Source of the DNA: Clostridia bacterium
GTDB lineage: Bacteria > Bacillota > Clostridia > Oscillospirales > Acutalibacteraceae
Reading direction: 5' to 3'
NCBI GenBank assembly: GCA_017631705.1
Contig: JAGBSU010000053.1
Span: 1 to 14,924, forward strand
Length of the DNA stretch: 14,924 nucleotides
Of the stretch, positions 12,568-14,924 are shown piece after piece. The position numbers were made by a program, and so were the translations under genes. The first letter of the stretch is position 1, and every line of letters begins with the position of its first letter. Under the pieces are notes generated by a model, which was given only the letters and a program-made list of their open reading frames with translations, made no database searches and was not told the origin of the DNA.

Positions 12568-14097
12568 GTGTTTGCACAAGTAAAAAGCATGGGGTTACTC
12601 GGTGTTGAGGGCTACCCTGTAGACGTAGAAGCAGATATCGCTGGCGGTCTGCCCGGTTTTGATGTGGTGGGTATGCCCGGCACGGCGGTGAAAGAATCGC
12701 GTGACCGCGTGCGTGCCGCACTCAAAAACTGTGGGTTTTCGTTTCCTGTCAGTCACATCACGGTAAACTTAGCTCCCGCTGACATCAAAAAAGAAGGCTC
12801 GGTTTATGATTTACCGTTGTTGATAGCGTTATTGCGTGCCGCCGGACAACTTCAAATTCAAACCGACGGTATGGCTTTTGTGGGCGAATTGTCGCTGACC
12901 GGTGACGTTCGCCCGATACACGGCGTGTTACCGATGGTGATTGCCGCCCGTAACGCTGGCATTCAAACGGTGTTTATTCCGGCAGAAAACGCCGCCGAAG
13001 GTGCGGTAGTAGACGGTATTACCGTTTATGCCGTCGACCATATTAAAACCGTTTTGTCGCATTTTGCAGGGGAAAAGGCGCTTACTCCCATCGAAAAAAC
13101 CGAATTCTCACCAGAGGCCGACGGCACGGTTCCTGATTTTTCCGAGGTAATGGGTCAAACCGTTCCCCGCCGTGCGATGGAAATTGCCGCTGCTGGTTCT
13201 CACAACATTTTACTCGTGGGACCTCCCGGTTCCGGTAAAAGCATGTTAGCAAAACGGCTTCCGTCTATTTTACCGAACATGACCCGCGAAGAATCGTTGG
13301 AATCCACTGCCATTCATTCGATTGCCGGTGCACTTTCTGCCGACGTCGGTCTACTCCGTTCTCGTCCGTTCCGCTCACCCCACCACACGGTTTCTTTACC
13401 TGGTCTTGCAGGCGGTGGCACCGTACCGCGCCCCGGTGAAATTTCACTGGCACACAACGGTGTATTGTTTTTGGACGAATTACCGGAATTTTCACGGCAA
13501 GCCATGGAAGGCTTGCGCCAACCATTGGAAGATGGGCAAGTCACCATTTCCCGCGCCAGCGCTTCGCTATCCTATCCTTGCTCATTTATGTTGGTCGCCG
13601 CTATGAACCCTTGCGCTTGCGGATATTACGGCCACCCTCACCGTGCTTGCACTTGCTCTTCTGCTTCGGTGCACCGATATCTTTCGCGCGTTTCCGGTCC
13701 GTTGCTCGACCGCTTTGATTTGCACGTGGAAGTCCCACCGGTGGAGTATGAAAGTTTAACTTCCAAAGCAGCCGCCGAACCCTCCGCCTCTATCCGCGAA
13801 CGTGTCAATCTCGCTCGAAAAGTACAGCAAGAACGTTATGCAGGGACAGCGGTGCGCACCAACGCCGGGCTCACGCCGTCACTTCTTCGAAAATATTGCG
13901 TGTTGTCCGACGATGCGGATGCCTTGATGCAAAGTGCTTTCGACCGATTGGGTCTTTCGGCACGCGCCTATGACCGCCTATTAAAGGTCGCGCGCACCAT
14001 CGCGGATTTAGATGGTAGTGAAGTGTTGCATATCGACCATCTTTCCGAAGCGATTCAGTATCGCAGTTTGGACCGTAAGTATTGGCAATCCCGTTAA
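12568..14097 (+). CDS. comM: ComM / YifB family Mg-chelatase-like AAA+ ATPase
   Basis: The 509-residue protein has the full family layout. An N-terminal Lon-protease-like (ChlI) domain (about 15-165) includes 'GGLPGFDVVGMPGTAVKESR'. The AAA+ Mg-chelatase core (about 190-400) has Walker A GPPGSGKS (218-225) and Walker B VLFLDE (299-304). A Cys motif follows, 'NPCACGYYGHPHRACTCS', then the C-terminal lid with 'RFDLHVEVPPV'. In Gram-negative relatives ComM is a hexameric helicase promoting branch migration during natural transformation; in Firmicutes its role is less certain. The start is GTG at 12568, since GAGGG lies seven bases upstream and the N terminus aligns with the family; Met8 is a weaker alternative. 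Dabb follows after 26 bases. Confidence 0.95.
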   Translation: MFAQVKSMGLLGVEGYPVDVEADIAGGLPGFDVVGMPGTAVKESRDRVRAALKNCGFSFPVSHITVNLAPADIKKEGSVYDLPLLIALLRAAGQLQIQTDGMAFVGELSLTGDVRPIHGVLPMVIAARNAGIQTVFIPAENAAEGAVVDGITVYAVDHIKTVLSHFAGEKALTPIEKTEFSPEADGTVPDFSEVMGQTVPRRAMEIAAAGSHNILLVGPPGSGKSMLAKRLPSILPNMTREESLESTAIHSIAGALSADVGLLRSRPFRSPHHTVSLPGLAGGGTVPRPGEISLAHNGVLFLDELPEFSRQAMEGLRQPLEDGQVTISRASASLSYPCSFMLVAAMNPCACGYYGHPHRACTCSSASVHRYLSRVSGPLLDRFDLHVEVPPVEYESLTSKAAAEPSASIRERVNLARKVQQERYAGTAVRTNAGLTPSLLRKYCVLSDDADALMQSAFDRLGLSARAYDRLLKVARTIADLDGSEVLHIDHLSEAIQYRSLDRKYWQSR

Positions 14098-14123
14098 AAA
14101 ATAACTGTAAGGAGAAAAAAGTT

Positions 14124-14423
14124 ATGATTCGTCACATTGTTTTATGGAAATTAGCAGACACCGCCGAAGGGAACGACAAGTGGGAAAACGCTCGCATTAT
14201 CAAACAACGTTTGGAAGCATTGGTCGGTGTGATTCCCGGTTTGGAAGAAGCGATAGTTGGTCTTAATTTTAACGGCGGCGAATACGATGCCGCATTAGAT
14301 TCCCGTTTTGTCAACAAAGAAGCATTGGACGCGTATGCCACCCATCCGGCACACGTTGCGGTAAAAACCTTTGTTCATGCCGTAGCACTCGGTCGTCAAA
14401 GTATTGATTTTTTTGAAGAATAA
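14124..14423 (+). CDS. Dabb (stress-responsive alpha/beta barrel) family protein
   Basis: The 99-residue single-domain protein begins 'MIRHIVLWKLADTAEG' and contains 'LEALVGVIPGLEEAIVGLNF', 'DAALDSRFVNKEALDAYATH' and 'HVAVKTFV', the normal Dabb blocks. Such proteins form dimeric ferredoxin-like barrels; most bacterial members have no assigned substrate. The ATG at 14124 has AAGGAG nine bases upstream. An in-frame ATG at 14082 would overlap comM and adds a leader the family lacks. It is probably the last gene of the comM transcript and ends in a shared terminator. Confidence 0.93.
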   Translation: MIRHIVLWKLADTAEGNDKWENARIIKQRLEALVGVIPGLEEAIVGLNFNGGEYDAALDSRFVNKEALDAYATHPAHVAVKTFVHAVALGRQSIDFFEE

Positions 14424-14431
14424 ACACGTGT

Positions 14432-14472
14432 AAAAGCCGCCCGTTGTATCAACACAACAGGCGGCTTTTTTT
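14432..14472. terminator. Bidirectional terminator, Dabb / HAD genes
   Basis: AAAAGCCGCC (14432-14441) pairs with GGCGGCTTTT (14460-14469), extended inside by GTTGT/ACAAC (14443-14447/14454-14458) past one C-A mismatch, with a six-base loop. T-runs follow on both strands. It ends at the stop codon of the HAD gene (14471). Confidence 0.9.
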
Positions 14473-14924
14473 ACAGATGTTTTAATATTTCTCGCAAGTG
14501 TTTTACTTCCGTCACCGATTCCGGATGTTCGCTGCGGTCAGTGCTGTTTAGGTAAATTGCTTTCATGCCGGCACTAAGCGCACCGGCTATATCGTTGACC
14601 GGATGATCACCGATAAACACACAATTTGACGGCGCGGTACAAAGCCGTGCCGCCGCACGGTGGAAAATCTCGGCATCCGGCTTGTGTACTCCTTCTTCGC
14701 CGGAAACTAACACCACGTCGACAAGCGGTTTGATACCGCAAAGGTCTAATTTTCTGTGTTGCATCAACCTTCTGCCGTTGGTGACCACCCCCAAACGGTA
14801 TCCGCGGCGTTTTAGTTCTTGTAACACCGCAACCGTTTCCTCAAACAACTTAACATGACGCGGAAATTCCCGTTGATATTCATATTGTAAATCGTCGGCA
14901 CAAGTGTCGAGTTGCCACCGCTGT
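14471..14924 (-). CDS. HAD-superfamily hydrolase, 5' part outside the window
   Basis: The frame is open from the stop at 14471 to the window edge, so the gene is partial: 150 residues are visible and the N terminus with the nucleophile DxDGT motif is missing. No true start exists inside the window. The TTG at 14848 is internal, because the codons before it continue the HAD cap and linker (EYQREFPRHVKLFEE). Motif II is VVTNG (Thr), motif III Lys is in VHKPDAEIF, and motif IV is the acidic pair in FIGDHPVNDIAGA, as in the YjjG/phosphoglycolate-phosphatase-like subfamily with an N-terminal helical cap. The substrate cannot be told. It converges on the Dabb gene. Confidence 0.9.
   Translation of the reverse strand, partial: QRWQLDTCADDLQYEYQREFPRHVKLFEETVAVLQELKRRGYRLGVVTNGRRLMQHRKLDLCGIKPLVDVVLVSGEEGVHKPDAEIFHRAAARLCTAPSNCVFIGDHPVNDIAGALSAGMKAIYLNSTDRSEHPESVTEVKHLREILKHL

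Overview
The window looks like chromosomal DNA from a spore-forming, low-to-moderate-GC Clostridia-type Firmicute, probably of the Ruminococcaceae/Oscillospiraceae kind. The reasons are a spoIIR sporulation gene, strong AGGAGG-type ribosome binding sites, TTGACA/TATAAT promoters often with an extended TGn -10, U-tailed hairpin terminators, Thr-rich lipoproteins, and Clostridia-typical families (DUF1015, TIGR01440/YwlG, PFL/UPF0210 with its ACT partner, a DUF6514-like protein, a FeoB-associated Cys-rich protein). No transposase, integrase, phage gene or CRISPR array was seen. Most of the window is ordinary core genome.

Layout. 1-1360: a YitT-type membrane protein (+) and a tRNA-Gly(GCC) with a near-perfect promoter. 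1365-3832 (-): a Thr-rich lipoprotein and a two-gene unit of conserved unknowns (DUF1015 then YwlG-like). 3975-4607 (+): a lipoprotein with an NlpC/P60-fold domain whose catalytic Cys and His are both replaced. 4664-8435 (-): a nucleoside salvage operon deoC-deoD-deoB-cdd followed by a creatininase-family amidohydrolase. 8541-10408 (-): ispE, spoIIR and a small DUF6514-like gene. 10656-12296 (+): an ACT regulator-like protein and its PFL partner. 12409-14423 (+): a 51-residue Cys-rich membrane protein, a ComM/YifB AAA+ ATPase and a Dabb protein. 14471-14924 (-): a HAD phosphatase cut by the window edge.

How the genes work together. The deo cluster can take purine (deoxy)nucleosides through phosphorolysis (DeoD), 1-to-5 phosphate transfer (DeoB) and aldol cleavage (DeoC) to glyceraldehyde-3-phosphate and acetaldehyde. 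Cdd feeds deaminated pyrimidine nucleosides. No pyrimidine nucleoside phosphorylase or transporter is visible. ispE (MEP isoprenoid pathway) lies directly upstream of spoIIR, with a hairpin between them that could both end ispE transcription and cover the spoIIR ribosome binding site. Convergent gene pairs share bidirectional terminators.

The best second-look items are the predicted catalytically dead NlpC/P60 lipoprotein, the ispE-spoIIR hairpin, the Cys-rich FeoB-associated-type protein found without feoB and next to comM, and the atypical creatininase-family active site beside the deo genes. I found no clear evidence of a wholly new multi-gene system.
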